DNA from: Holtermannia corniformis | Taxonomy: Eukaryota; Basidiomycota; Tremellomycetes; Holtermanniales | Length of the DNA: 64,000 nucleotides | Reading direction: 5' to 3' | NCBI GenBank assembly: GCA_001599935.1 | Contig: BCIJ01000015.1 | Coordinates: forward strand, 114,917-178,916 | Shown: positions 19,542-30,079 of the stretch, piece by piece | Position numbering within the stretch: the stretch's first letter is position 1 | Layout of the letters: each line of letters opens with the position of its first letter | The notes under the pieces: model-generated | What the model was told of the DNA's origin: nothing | Database searches by the model: none | The model's input: only the letters and a program-made list of their open reading frames with translations | Translations under genes and position numbers: made by a program

Positions 19542-22169
19542 ATGTCCCTGTTTGGTCAGACCAAGCGACACATCCCCCAAGCCAACAAGCCTCGGCGCTC
19601 GCCTCTGCCCGTCTTCACATCCGATACCGAGTTTGAAAAGTACTCGCTCACAGGGCCGGGACCGGGTTCGAGCTGGTTCACCGTCCTTCGCGTCCCGCTC
19701 CCAGCCTTGCTGAGCTCGGGCCCCCCATCCCGCCGGTCCTCGCTCTCGGATGTCAACGCTGGCAAACACCACTCGCACCGCCGCTACTTTCGCTTGTACC
19801 TCCCAATACCGCCCCGGCTCGCACGCGTCACTCCCATCCGGCTCATTCTCACCGTCTTTGCCGTCGTCGGCCTCGTCTTCTTCCTGCTAGGGTTCAGAAA
19901 AACGAGCAGAGGCAAGACCTGGGCGCCGCCTTTTGTCGATCCCGACACGACAGTCTTGACGCGGGAAGAGGTCGGCCGGATCTGGGAGTGGGAGATCCTC
20001 AGTGGTCATCATCCAAGTGTTCGCAAGGGTGCGTAGATGTGGCTGCCGTAGTCTGGTCTGATCGACCACAGTTCCCGACTCCATCCTACTGCCGGCGACG
20101 TATCCCAACCCGGCTGTACCCTCATCCCTCCTTCCCCCACCCGTACCTCCCGGCCCGCTCGTCGCATACCAGCAACGTGCTGCACCACCTCCAAAGACTT
20201 TTCTCGTCGGCTCGGGCCCAGAACGTAGCTACCTCTCTGTCGATACATCGCCTACGACCCACAGTGACTTGGGCTATCCCCCACGACCGGTAGCAGGCAG
20301 CATCCTCGACCTCGATCGTGTGTTGGAAAAGTGTGATCTCGCATCAGGCAAGGTGAGTTGTGATGGGATAACCACGCGGTGCTGACCGGGCAGTATGTGC
20401 GCGATTGCTTGGAGTACCTTCGGATCGGCGGCAACCTCGACAACGGACGCCGGGTCCGCCGCGGCAACTACCTGTCGAATTACAAGCAGACGTACATTGA
20501 AGACTCGTCGACGCGCCCGGGTCCCGACGAGCTACTGTCACAGCAGCGCGCTCGACTCGTCCTCGATGCCCCTAGCGAGCTCAGCCCTCGCGCCGCAGCC
20601 CTCTCTCGCACCTCGCTCTCGCTCGCAGCCCCACTCCAGCCGTCAGATGCAGACTACAAACCCGCATCGCCGTGCGACCCGGCGCACCCACGCCTGTTCC
20701 ACATGTTCTGGGCAGGTCCATTCACAGACAAGCCCTACATGGCCGTCATGTCGTTCCTGTTCACGCAAAACCTCGGCCTCGGCCTCCGCCCAGACGACAC
20801 CCAAGTCCTCGATGGCGTCTGCCGACCCCAGTTTCTCGTCTGGATCAACCCGGGGCCAGCCGCCGCCGTGCCCAACCCGTCTGCGAAACGCGAAATGCTC
20901 GAACAGCTCTCGACCAACCCGTGGTCGGCCCCGTTCCTGCACCCAAAGTTTAAAGACGTTGTCAAGTTTAAAATGTGGAACACGACGGAACAGCTCGACG
21001 GCGTGCCCGAACTCGAGCCGCACTGGCGCTCGATGCCGATCTTCAACTCGGGTGGCAACGTATACGGTGCGGCTCAGGCCAAGGAGAAGGAACCGGAACC
21101 GGGCCCGCCAGAGGTCCCGCGCGACATCTTGGCAGAGAACGAGGACGAGATTGGGTCGGATCTTGAACACGACGCCGACGGCAACCCTGTCGTTGCGCGA
21201 GACGCGGCAGACGCAGACGAAGAGGCGGTGACGACGACGGTGGCAAAAAAGGCCAAGAGCGGTCTGTTCGAAAAGGTCGGCTCGTCGTCTGAATCAGACT
21301 ATGACCGGCTCTCTGTCATCCTGTCCGACATGGCGCGCTTCGTCCTCTGCCACCGCTTTGGCGGCATCTACCTCGACGCCGACACAATCTTCCTGCGCGA
21401 CTGGGAAGAGCTCTGGGGTTGGCGCGGCCAGTTTGCCTATCGGTGGTCCTACCACCAAAAGTACAATACGGCCGTCATGAAGCTCCACAAAGGCTCGGCG
21501 CTCGGCACGTTCCTGTTCAAGACGGCGTTGGAGAACGGGCTCGACTTTCATCCCATGACCGTCTCGCGCTATCTCAAGGACGCGGGCTTGGAGGATTTGC
21601 TGTTCCGGATCCCGGATGCCCTGTTTGACCCGGCATGGCTCAACATGGAACGCTACCAGCGTGATCGCCCGCCTTTCCCATACTTTCCAGAGTGAGTCGC
21701 TCGGTGCGTGCCGGGCAGCTGCTGACGGCACTAGGTTCTCGGCCTTTTTCTCAAACGACCGCTTTGAAGCGTCGGGTCCTCAACCGCTCGGGTTTGACGG
21801 CTTTTTCAGAGGCGCGTTCTCTTATCATTTCCACAACTTTTGGTACGTTGACGCTTGCGAGCTCGAGGAGGCTGACTTTGCAGGTGGCTCCCGTTCGACC
21901 CGTCTCGAAACTGGCCCGATCTCGGCCCGCGCTTCTCGCGTGGAGAAAAGCTATTGCGCGAAGCGGCTAAAGCGGCCAAGCTCGCTGCTGAAGACGGTCA
22001 CGACGATGCCGCGGCCGTGCTCGATAACCTGGGCGGGCAGGGCGTGACCGAGCGCGAGGACATGGACGACGAAGCCGACTTGAGCTGGGCGACGGTGCTC
22101 AAGCGTACATTCGAGGCCTACCTGCGGGCCGAACGACCCAACATGTATGGCGAGTGGATCGCTTGGTAG
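19542..22169 (+). CDS. GT32-like glycosyltransferase (DXD sugar-binding), type II membrane protein
   Basis: Exons 19542-20028, 20072-20352, 20394-21691, 21735-21842 and 21884-22169 form one frame. A basic N-terminal tail is followed by an anchor (LILTVFAVVGLVFFLLGF) and a Pro-rich stem. HMFWAGPF opens the catalytic domain. ARFVLCHRFGGIYLDADTIF contains the Gly_transf_sug DXD motif (DAD) that binds Mn2+ and the nucleotide sugar. The last junctions give FHNFWWLPFD, the family's C-terminal block. An acidic, variable insertion lies between the stem and the DXD region (codons around 21,070-21,240). GT32 members such as Och1 and Sur1 act in the Golgi on mannans or sphingolipids; which acceptor is used here is unknown. 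The divergent neighbour is another Golgi-type transferase. Confidence 0.85.
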
Positions 22170-22248
22170 CGTGATGCAATCGTCTTGGGGCTCCGCTGGC
22201 GGATAAGATGATCAGCGTGCATCGTTTGTTGTTGATGGATGCATCGCC

Positions 22249-22988
22249 ATGGCTACCAAGCAGCAGATTGAGAGCCTGAGGCCGTACTCTGCGTGTGATG
22301 TGTGTCAACCGTGCACCGTGCTGGTACTAACTGGGATAGATCGCCGACGTGCTGTCGAAATTGGATCACCCTCTTGGCGGTCTCTTGCCAGGCATCATCC
22401 TGCGTTCGCCCCAGCTCCAAGCGGGCGACACCAAGATCATCGGGCCAGCTTATACTGTCATCTTCTCACCTCTGTCGGACCAGTCACCGCCAGTCCCCGG
22501 ACACTATGTACGTGAGATCTCTCATCTCCATCCGCCAGCGCTGACCACGGTTCGAGGTCGACACGATCCGCACAAACCACGTCGTCTTCATCTCGGCCCC
22601 TCGAGATCTCGCTCAAGCAGTCTGGGGCGGCATCATGTCGCGCCGGGCCGGATACCTCGGTGCGAACGGCTGCATCGTCTCAGGCAACGTCCGGGACCTA
22701 GCAGAGCACCGTGCCCAGGGCTTTCCCGTCTTCTCGCGCGGCGTGTCCACGACGTCGGCGAACAAGGTTGCATACGTCTCGGCGGTGGACGTCGCTACAC
22801 CTGAAGGGGTAAAGCCTGGGGACGTGTTGGTTGCTGATCTGGACGGCGTCGTGTGTATCCCACAAGAGTTGCTCGAGCGCGTGATGGAGCTGCTGCCGGG
22901 GTTTGTGGAGGTGGAAGTGCAGGTGATGAGGGATGTTGAAGCTGGTCGGACCGTTGCAGAGACTTTCAAGGCTAGGAGGGGCAAGTGA
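22249..22988 (+). CDS. RraA-like protein (HMG aldolase / oxaloacetate decarboxylase family)
   Basis: Three exons (22249-22302 with the coding part ending at 22299, 22340-22507, 22557-22988) read through to a TGA. The protein starts with a short helix, then IADVLSKLDH, GPAYTVIF, the ligand-binding GGIMSRRAGYLGANGCIVSG block and the RDLAE loop. GDVLVADLDGVVCIPQELLERV ends the domain. This matches the RraA family (PF03737), including yeast YER010C. These are class II pyruvate aldolases that cleave 4-hydroxy-4-methyl-2-oxoglutarate or decarboxylate oxaloacetate. The physiological substrate in fungi is not settled. It begins 80 bp after the GT32 stop, on the same strand. Confidence 0.87.
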
Positions 22989-23093
22989 GCCGGGCGGAGG
23001 GTGATGAACGACGTAACACCATGTTCATCGCACACTAGATTACTGTCCCTCTGCACGCTATGGCCCGATAAGGGCGTTTTCACACTAGACAGC

Positions 23094-24576
23094 CTAGAGC
23101 AGGAGGAAACCACCGCCGGCCACGACACCAACGAACGCAGCAGCGAGGCCAAACAGACCCTTGCTCGAGACGAGGTGGTCTGCAGCGCCCGAAGGCGCCG
23201 CCGAGCCCGAGGCACCACCTGACGCACTGGCGCTCGAGGTGGCAGGTGCGCCAACACCGTTCGAGTCCTCTGTCGCCGTCGCGGCAGCCGAGGCCGACTC
23301 GTAGGCCGAAGCAGCGGCGCCAGAGTTGGACTCGGCGTTGACGAGGACGGCGTCGATGATGTGGACGACGCCGTTGGTCGTGATGATGTCGGATTGGACG
23401 ACGCGAGCCGAAGCCGCGCCCGAAGTCACAAACGTGCCAGACGAGTTGGACGCGAACGTGAAGGGCTGACCGGCGGCGGAAACGAACGAGCCAGAGCCGA
23501 GCAGGGTCGAGTAGGCGGCGGTACCGTTGATGACCTGTGGGTCCGTTAGCTTGTCCTACGTGGATGTGGGTGCGAGCCACGTACGTGGTTGGCCAGGATG
23601 GTCGAGATCTGCGTCGTGTTGAGCGTCCCGAGCGCGCTCTGGACGGTAGCAATCGCGGCATCGTTTGGTGCAAACACGGTGATCCCCTGAGCGGCCTCGA
23701 GCGGGCCAAGCAAGCCCGCCTGCTCAATCACGCCGGCGACGCTCGGGAACAGGCTCGTCGCGAGCGCACTGAGCGTCTGCGGCAGCGTGATCACCTGGTC
23801 AATCACGTACACTTGCAGGTTGGCGGCCGCGACGGGACCAGTGGTCGAGAGGTTGGAACCGGCCTGGTTGATCTCGAACGTGGTTGCGTTGCTCGAGTTC
23901 TTGGAGAGCACGAGGGGCGCGGCCCGACCACCAGGCAGGTTGGCGTACTCGGTCCCGGTCAGGACAGAGCGCGCAATCGTGTGGCTGGGCGACGTCGCGA
24001 CGCTGCCGGGCAGGTAGGTCGAGTTGAGGATGCTGGCGGTAGAGGTCAGCTCGGGTCAATAACGACACTAGCACACGCACTGGTACGCCAAGACTTGGGT
24101 CAGGAGCGTCGTGTTGCTGCTGACAGACTCTGGGACGCCGCTGAAAGCGTCATTGTTAGGCGCAAACACGGTCTGCACGTGCCACAGTGAGCATACGGTC
24201 CTCGGCGCGGATGCATCCATGACCGACCTTGTTGCCAACGGCCAGGCTGCCGAGCAAGGCGGCACCTTCAGTCGTATTGGCAATGCTCGAGGCGACGCCA
24301 ACGAGCGACGTCAAGCCGGCAGAGCTGTGATCGATCGTCAGATCGTGCCAAGCCTGCTGCGCCTTGCGCCGCAATCACCACTCACGTCAACGCGCCAAGC
24401 ACAGCCTGGAGGTAGGCGGCCTGGTCGCCTGCAGAGCCACTAGGAGCGGCTGCAGACGAAGTCGACGACGCTGCGACAGATGAAGCGGATTCGACTGCCG
24501 AGCTGGCCGAGCTAGCCGCCTGAGCATAGACGGCAGCGGGCACGAGCAAGAGCGAGGACAAGACGGAGGGCTTCAT
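23094..24576 (-). CDS. GPI-anchored fasciclin (FAS1) domain protein
   Basis: The signal peptide MKPSVLSSLLLVPAAVYAQA begins at 24576, followed by a Ser/Ala-rich linker. About five exons carry two FAS1 repeats. The first shows TVFAPNNDAFSGV. The second shows GITVFAPNDAAIATV, ILANHVINGT after splicing, and the closing H2 motif TNGVVHIIDAVLV. N-glycosylation sequons (NSSN, NTT, NSS) are frequent. The tail is Ser/Ala/Gly-rich and ends in a hydrophobic stretch (GLFGLAAAFVGVVAGGGFLLL), typical of a GPI-anchor signal. Such proteins sit on the plasma membrane or wall and mediate adhesion. A TATA box lies about 60 bp upstream of the ATG. Internal splice sites near 24,060-24,400 are approximate. Confidence 0.87.
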
Positions 24577-24636
24577 ATTGAAATGTCGGTGGTGGAGGGA
24601 TGAAGAAGAAGACGAGGCGTGCGCGCTTCCCCCGGC

Positions 24637-24642
24637 TATATA
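24637..24642 (-). promoter_or_regulatory. TATA box upstream of the fasciclin gene
   Basis: TATATA at 24637-24642 lies ~61-66 bp upstream of the ATG at 24576 in a GC-rich setting. This is one of the few clear TATA elements in the window. It fits a strongly or conditionally expressed cell-surface gene (inference). Confidence 0.55.
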
Positions 24643-24780
24643 CCGTCGAGCGTTCACGTTGCGCGCTCTTGGCTGCATCGACTGTCCGCCAAGCCAGCCG
24701 GCCCGGCATGGCTGCCAGCTGACCGTTACGCAACGTCCGGATCCGCATGGTCCACTTGGTTCGTAAGCCAGTCTCGACTG

Positions 24781-24848
24781 CCATCGATCGGGGAACCGGT
24801 AAAGGAGGTAAGCTTGATCTCGCCATCGATCGGAGAACCGGCAAAGGA
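24781..24848. repeat. Two 26 bp direct repeats, 42 bp apart, upstream of the fasciclin gene
   Basis: CCATCGATCGGGGAACCGG... at 24781-24806 recurs at 24823-24848 with two mismatches. Both copies contain the palindrome ATCGAT followed by GAACCGG. They lie ~205-270 bp upstream of the fasciclin ATG and could be paired transcription-factor sites. That function is inferred from position only. Confidence 0.6.
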
Positions 24849-25402
24849 CGTCGAACGTCACGCGTGACGTAACAAGCGGCGACCTTGGCCGCGCAGATCG
24901 CGTCACTGCAAAGGGTTGGCACCTTTCAGCACGGCCGTCACACTGACCAGACATGGCTGTGCTGACGGATTCGGCCCTGTGCTGACCAACACGAGACGCC
25001 ATGGGCTCTGCAGGCGCAACGCCCAGCTGAACCTAACCAGCATCGCCCTGGTACTGTAGGCTTCACCTCGCGCTCGACCCAATCTTCCAAGGCGGCAGCT
25101 TTCGCATCCACGGCGTCTATGTCGCAGGCGTGCAAAGTAGTCGTACGCCTGCTCTCCGTCAAGACGGGAACATTGCCGACGTGCGGCTGAACGCCCACTG
25201 ATGCCGATCTGCTTGCCGTGGAATTGTCACCGAACGGCCACTAGCCGAGCAGGCGGAGTTGCAGACCTCTCAAGTGCGTCTACTGCCAGCCAAGACGGTC
25301 AGTCACGAAGCAAGCAATCGCACATCTTCTCTCCCGAACCATCAAGCCAGCACTAGCCGTAACGTTGACGATCCCATGCCATGCCATATACGTACAGTCC
25401 CG

Positions 25403-27371
25403 CTAATTCGGTTTCTTGGTGAAGAAGCCCATCAATGAACTCTGCTGGCCTGGCTTGCCCACTGGTTTCTTGGCCGGCGGTGCCGCCTTGGGCTTGGGCT
25501 TGGGTTTAACGTCGACCGACGTCGTTGACGCCGTGTCCGACTTGCGCGCTTTCGGCTTGGCCTTGGGTTTCGGCTTGACGTCTTGTTCTTCGCCGTCGGA
25601 CGAGTACGACTCGGAGCCAGAGATATCGCGCAAGACTGGAGATTGGCCATCAGCGTTGCGGCAGTTTGCTTGCAGTCTCACGGACCCATATACCCCTTGT
25701 CGTCCATTGTCGTCTCCGTCTTCGTGACCCTCCTACGCTTTCGCGACCGGCCAGACCCGGCCATCGAGCCACTCCGCTTAGCTTCGACGTCCGACGTCTC
25801 GGGTGCTGGCACTTGAGCCGCGCTCGGCCGTTTCGTGATCGGCGCTTTGGCCTTTTGCGACTTTCTCGCTTCTTGGTTGGCCGGCGGAGGAACATCTGTA
25901 CTTGTAATCAGTCTTAACCCAACTTGCGCACTGCACTTTACTGACCATCAATATCCGCATCCATGTCCTCATCAAGGTCAATCGGCATATCCATCATGGC
26001 CTGCAAAGCCGCGTCATCCGCCGAAGTTGACTTTGCCAGTGTCTGCAAGGTGTGAATGTGAGCGACAAAAGCAGAATGAAGCCTCGGTTTGACACACCTT
26101 GGCGGGTACAGGCTGAGGCCGCTCCTCTTCCGGCTCATCCTCGTCTGAATCAATCCGCCGTACAGCCTTACCCTTGCCCTTGCCATTTGCGCCCGACTTG
26201 TTACCTGCAGTCGCAGACGCCGGAGGAATCACCTCGGCCGTGTTCGTATGCATGGCAGAGGCCGGACCACCCTTCTGCAACAGTGTCAGCTAACCACATC
26301 GACAAACGCGCCGTGAAGAACCTTGAGCTTTGCGGATGCACCCTTGGTGATCATCTCCTCGGTCTTGACCTTTGCCTTGTGGTGGTCTGATTTGGCAGGT
26401 GCGACTGGCTCGGTCTTGACTTTTCCAGCACCTCCACCGCTGCCGCCAGTGACGGGCTTGGCTTTCGCCTGTGCACCGCCAAAGTCCATTGCGCCATCCT
26501 TGAGGCTCGCGGCGGGCGCAGCGGCCAGACGGTCTGGGACAAACGCATCGCCAGTGATCGTCCCGTACGTCTGTGGAGAAAAGTACGAGGCGTGCGTGCG
26601 CAGGTTCAGGCTTGGGACGAGGTACATGCCCGGATCCTGCGTTGCAGTCAGCTCCTGCTTGCCCACGGTACAAAACGAACCGTGACGACACCCGGCGCGA
26701 GCGAGTACAGATGGACCCTCAGCGAGTCGGGGAAGAAGAGGGCGCGTTTCGCTACATTTGTCATCAGCTCGCGGTTCCGTCCCGACCGGACGTACCTTGG
26801 AAAGCTTCAGCACCGGCCAACACGATCCCATAGCGCATCACCGTCTCAGCTCTCGCTTCACTCTCCTCGGCTGCACGCGTGGCCCAAGTCTTTTGCGTTG
26901 CAATCACCGGCGCGTTGTCATCCTCGCTTTGGCCTTGATCGACGTCCATCGCGTCGTCGTCCATTTGCGGGCTCTTTGACGACTCGCCGTTCTTCTCGTA
27001 CTTGCCACCATGACCGTTGCTCGATTGTCTGCGGCGTGAGCCGCCATACTGCGAGCCAGGTGGGAGGAGCAGCCCCGAGAGGTGATATGTCGCATACAGG
27101 GTCGGATGGGCAATGTGGTACGCCAACAAGAGACTGGGCACGGCGTCAGTAGGGTCGTAGACGCTCCTGAGCTCCGTCTCACTTCTTGGAAACGTCGACA
27201 TGAACCCCAAGCTCCCGGGCCAATTGACGGTACGTGACCTAGTCGCGGAAATGAGTCCAGCTCGGAGCTACACTCTCCCAAAGCACATACGAGCTGTTGA
27301 TCGACTTCAAGCCAGTGCTTCAGTCGCTTTTCGGCCAGCTTTCTCTGTTCGTCTGTCGCCATATTGCCCAT
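25403..27371 (-). CDS. CDC27: DNA polymerase delta subunit 3 (CDC27/POLD3 family)
   Basis: POLD3 links polymerase delta to PCNA during lagging-strand synthesis. The N-terminus (MGNMATDEQRKLAEKRLKHW, start 27371, or 27362 for MATDEQ) leads to VTYRQLARELGVHVDVSK after splicing, then LLLAYHIAHPTLYATYHLSG, the conserved winged-helix/PF09507 head. The middle is low-complexity, Lys/Glu/Asp-rich, with nuclear-type basic runs (KGKGKAVRR) and acidic DEDEPEEE. The last residues, QSSLMGFFTKKPN, are a canonical PIP box (QxxLxxFF) for PCNA binding, exactly where the family has it. About six exons are present; the internal boundaries around 25.9-26.8 kb are approximate. Confidence 0.88.
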
Positions 27372-27519
27372 GGAACACACTGCGCCAAAGAGTAACCAGC
27401 AGTGACCGCAAGAGCAGTCTGTGCACGGACGCGACGGACATTTGCTTCCGTAACTGCAACCTGAACTGTATGCGTGTCGTGCTATGCTACTGTATGCCGC
27501 TCTTCAACACCTTGCTTTC

Positions 27520-29172
27520 CTATAGCTCAGCCGCTTGCGTGCGCATAAAGTAGTCGAGCTTGACCCCGCGCTGGGCCGAGAGGATCATCGACGGCAATTC
27601 ATCCCGTGGCGTCTTGAGTATCGGCTCGTTCTCGTGTTCGACACTGGACCGCGAGGACGGCGGCGTGAGCTCGGCATAGGCCGACGCGGTGACCATTCGC
27701 AGCTTGTCGACGGCGATGCCTAATCCGATCACGTCGACGGCGGATACGGGCGTCGAGGCAAGTGGCGATCGTGTAGGCGTGTGAGAGCGCGAGCACGCCG
27801 CGACGTGCTGTGACTTTGAGCGCGAGCCAAAGACTGGCGTCGAGGCGGCCGCGGGTGCTGTTGATGGTCTGCCGCGGGACGATGCAACAGGGCGCGAGAG
27901 GCTCGATCCGGAAGTGGTGCGTGTCACTCTGGCCGCGTCAACGGGCGCGTCAAAGATCATTGGGTAGTTGAACGGCGGAGACGCCACCTCGTCGTCGGTG
28001 ACTGTAGGACTGTTGAGAGGGCTGATACTGGGGTGAAGCCAGATACTGAGGCTGACGATGCGTGCGTTGGAGGGACTGGTAAAGTAATGGGACAGGGGAA
28101 GTAACGATTCACTGAGCGCGACGGGCACAAGTGCGGTCGGGGGGTATCTGAGCTCAAGTCAGCTGTATTCGACATGCAAACGCCGACGAGCACTCACGGC
28201 CAGGGCATCTGCCCATGCTTGAGTCCACCTCGCTCTTCGATCACGACCATCTCTTCGGGCGTCATGTCGACTTGCCACGCAACGACTCGAGTCAAATCGA
28301 TTTGCCCCATGACGCCTGATTGAAGCAGCACGGCCTGTTTGAGGTCGGCAATCGTCGCCGTCGGCAGCACATCGATCGGTACGGGATGTTGCCTGAGCTT
28401 GACAGTCGTCGCATGCTTCGAGCGACACCGTGTCAGACGTTGGGTAGGTACCGCGGGGGAACAGCGAGGAGAGTTGAGCGCGCAGTGCGAGGGCGAGGGC
28501 GCAAAGTGGGTCATGAAAGTCAACGGAGGTTGTGCTGAGAGAGTTAGCTCTACCCAACAAGCAGACACTGCAGAAAAACTCACTCGACGACGAGCCCTTG
28601 ACGGTCCGGACGAGGATGCTGATCAAACCCTCGGAGCTGTCGATCCCAAGTGGGAACCAGTCCCGTACCAGCAGCGCGTCCTTGTCCGGCCTCGGCGAGC
28701 TCACAGCCCACTGGCTTGCTTGGCTGGCGTGCAGCTGATCCGGGTCATGGATATTGAAGGCCGGAAACGCCGAGATGAAATCGACGACACGGCCGTAGCG
28801 CTCGGTATACGTCTTTGCCTGCCCAAGTGCATCCGCGGGGATAGAAACCTGTGTTGTATCAGCCACAAGACGGTACAAGTGGTGGACGAGACTGACTTTG
28901 AAGCACCCTGCGCTGACGCCACTTCCAAGCTTGAGTTCGACCTGCTCCTTGATGGCAAAGATGGTCGCATCGGGGTTGACCTTGATGTAAAACGTCGCGT
29001 TGTCTAGATCCGCGGCACGATCCACGAGGACGCGTAGCTTGAGGTAGTGTACGATCGGCGGCGACGGCAAAACCACAGTCGGGATGGGAGCGAGTACAGG
29101 ACTCGACGGTACCGATACCGAGACTGCCGGAGCGGGAGATGCGACCTTTTTCTTGCGGGAAAAGAAGCCCAT
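27520..29172 (-). CDS. Conserved hypothetical protein with ubiquitin-like segments
   Basis: I do not recognise a named family. The start is MGFFSRKKKV at 29172, giving a possible N-terminal basic patch. After a Pro/Val-rich linker comes LKLRVLVDRAADLDNATFYIKV with TIFAIKEQVELKLG. A second stretch reads VLPTATIADLKQAVLLQSG. Both resemble the beta-hairpin plus helix of ubiquitin-like folds (weak, by eye). The C-terminal ~200 residues are Ser/Pro/Thr-rich and likely disordered. A 39 nt in-frame segment near 28,860-28,900 has intron-like ends (GTCC...CACAG) and may be spliced out. It sits between POLD3 and MTHFR and shares a 907 bp divergent promoter region with the latter. Confidence 0.6.
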
Positions 29173-30079
29173 GGCTGGTGGGAACAAGACGATGTTCGGG
29201 CCGAGCGCGCGTCCACTTGTACTCGTCGCCGTCTCGGTGACCGGAGATTAAGGTGCAGCAGGTCCCAAAGCCACCCTGTTGACTACCGGTCGTGCGCGCT
29301 CCGCTCTCGCTGTCGTCCGCGGGCAGTTCAGGCGCGAGGGGTTGATCGACAGAGCGTACATTGCTTTGGCGCTGTCGGTCGAGAGCCCGGGCGCGAGGCT
29401 GAGACGGCCAGGAGCGCACGTCGACCGCAGGCGTCGGTGAGCGAGGCTGAGACTTTTGGGCAAAGGCGGGACCGGAATCTGCAACTGTTTAAGGTTTTCG
29501 TCCGTCCGGGCCCCGATCACGTTCCCGGCCGTGCGTCAGCGAGGAGTGACAACCGACCACGAGCGGGTTCTGATTGGTCAGACAAGTCCGGACAGCCGCG
29601 GCCGGATCGACGTGGCGTCAGCAAACGCCAGTCGGTGACGGTCCAGAGTGCCAGTACGCCCAAAGCATCCAGGCAGCGAGTGAGAGATTCAGTTGATGAC
29701 GCATTCACGTACAGGCAGCGTACTTGACTGACGACGCTGATTACGAATAGCCTCGTCAACGGGGCCCGTAGTATGCGCCGTGCCAGACTTGGAACCTCGT
29801 CATTCGCTCCGACAGATGCGAGTGTCTAGCAGGCGCCACTCTGCTGATATGTAGCGCTGACGCATGCTGCATTCTGCCACATTGACAGCTGACAACCCAT
29901 TGCCTTGGCTAGTGACAGCGGTTCAGATGCCTTGTTGCGCGCCGAGCCAACGCTACAGCTCACCCGTCGGAATGCCGATATCCGATCGGAGTTTGCCGAT
30001 CCGTGGATGGCGCCTTTAGACAAGCTGGATGTAACGTCGTAGCTAAAGCAGCTCGACAACCCATAGGTAGTCACGCAGC
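29173..30079. other. Intergenic region between divergent genes
   Basis: These 907 bp separate the unknown ubiquitin-like gene (start 29172, minus) and MTHFR (start 30080, plus). Short plus-strand frames up to ~29.7 kb show no family match. I see no RNA gene or repeat. It is presumably both promoters and 5' leaders. Confidence 0.4.

Noticed and set aside
20643..21170. 175-codon minus-strand frame over the GT32-like gene
   Set aside because: It is antisense to the catalytic exon and only reflects GC-rich third positions.
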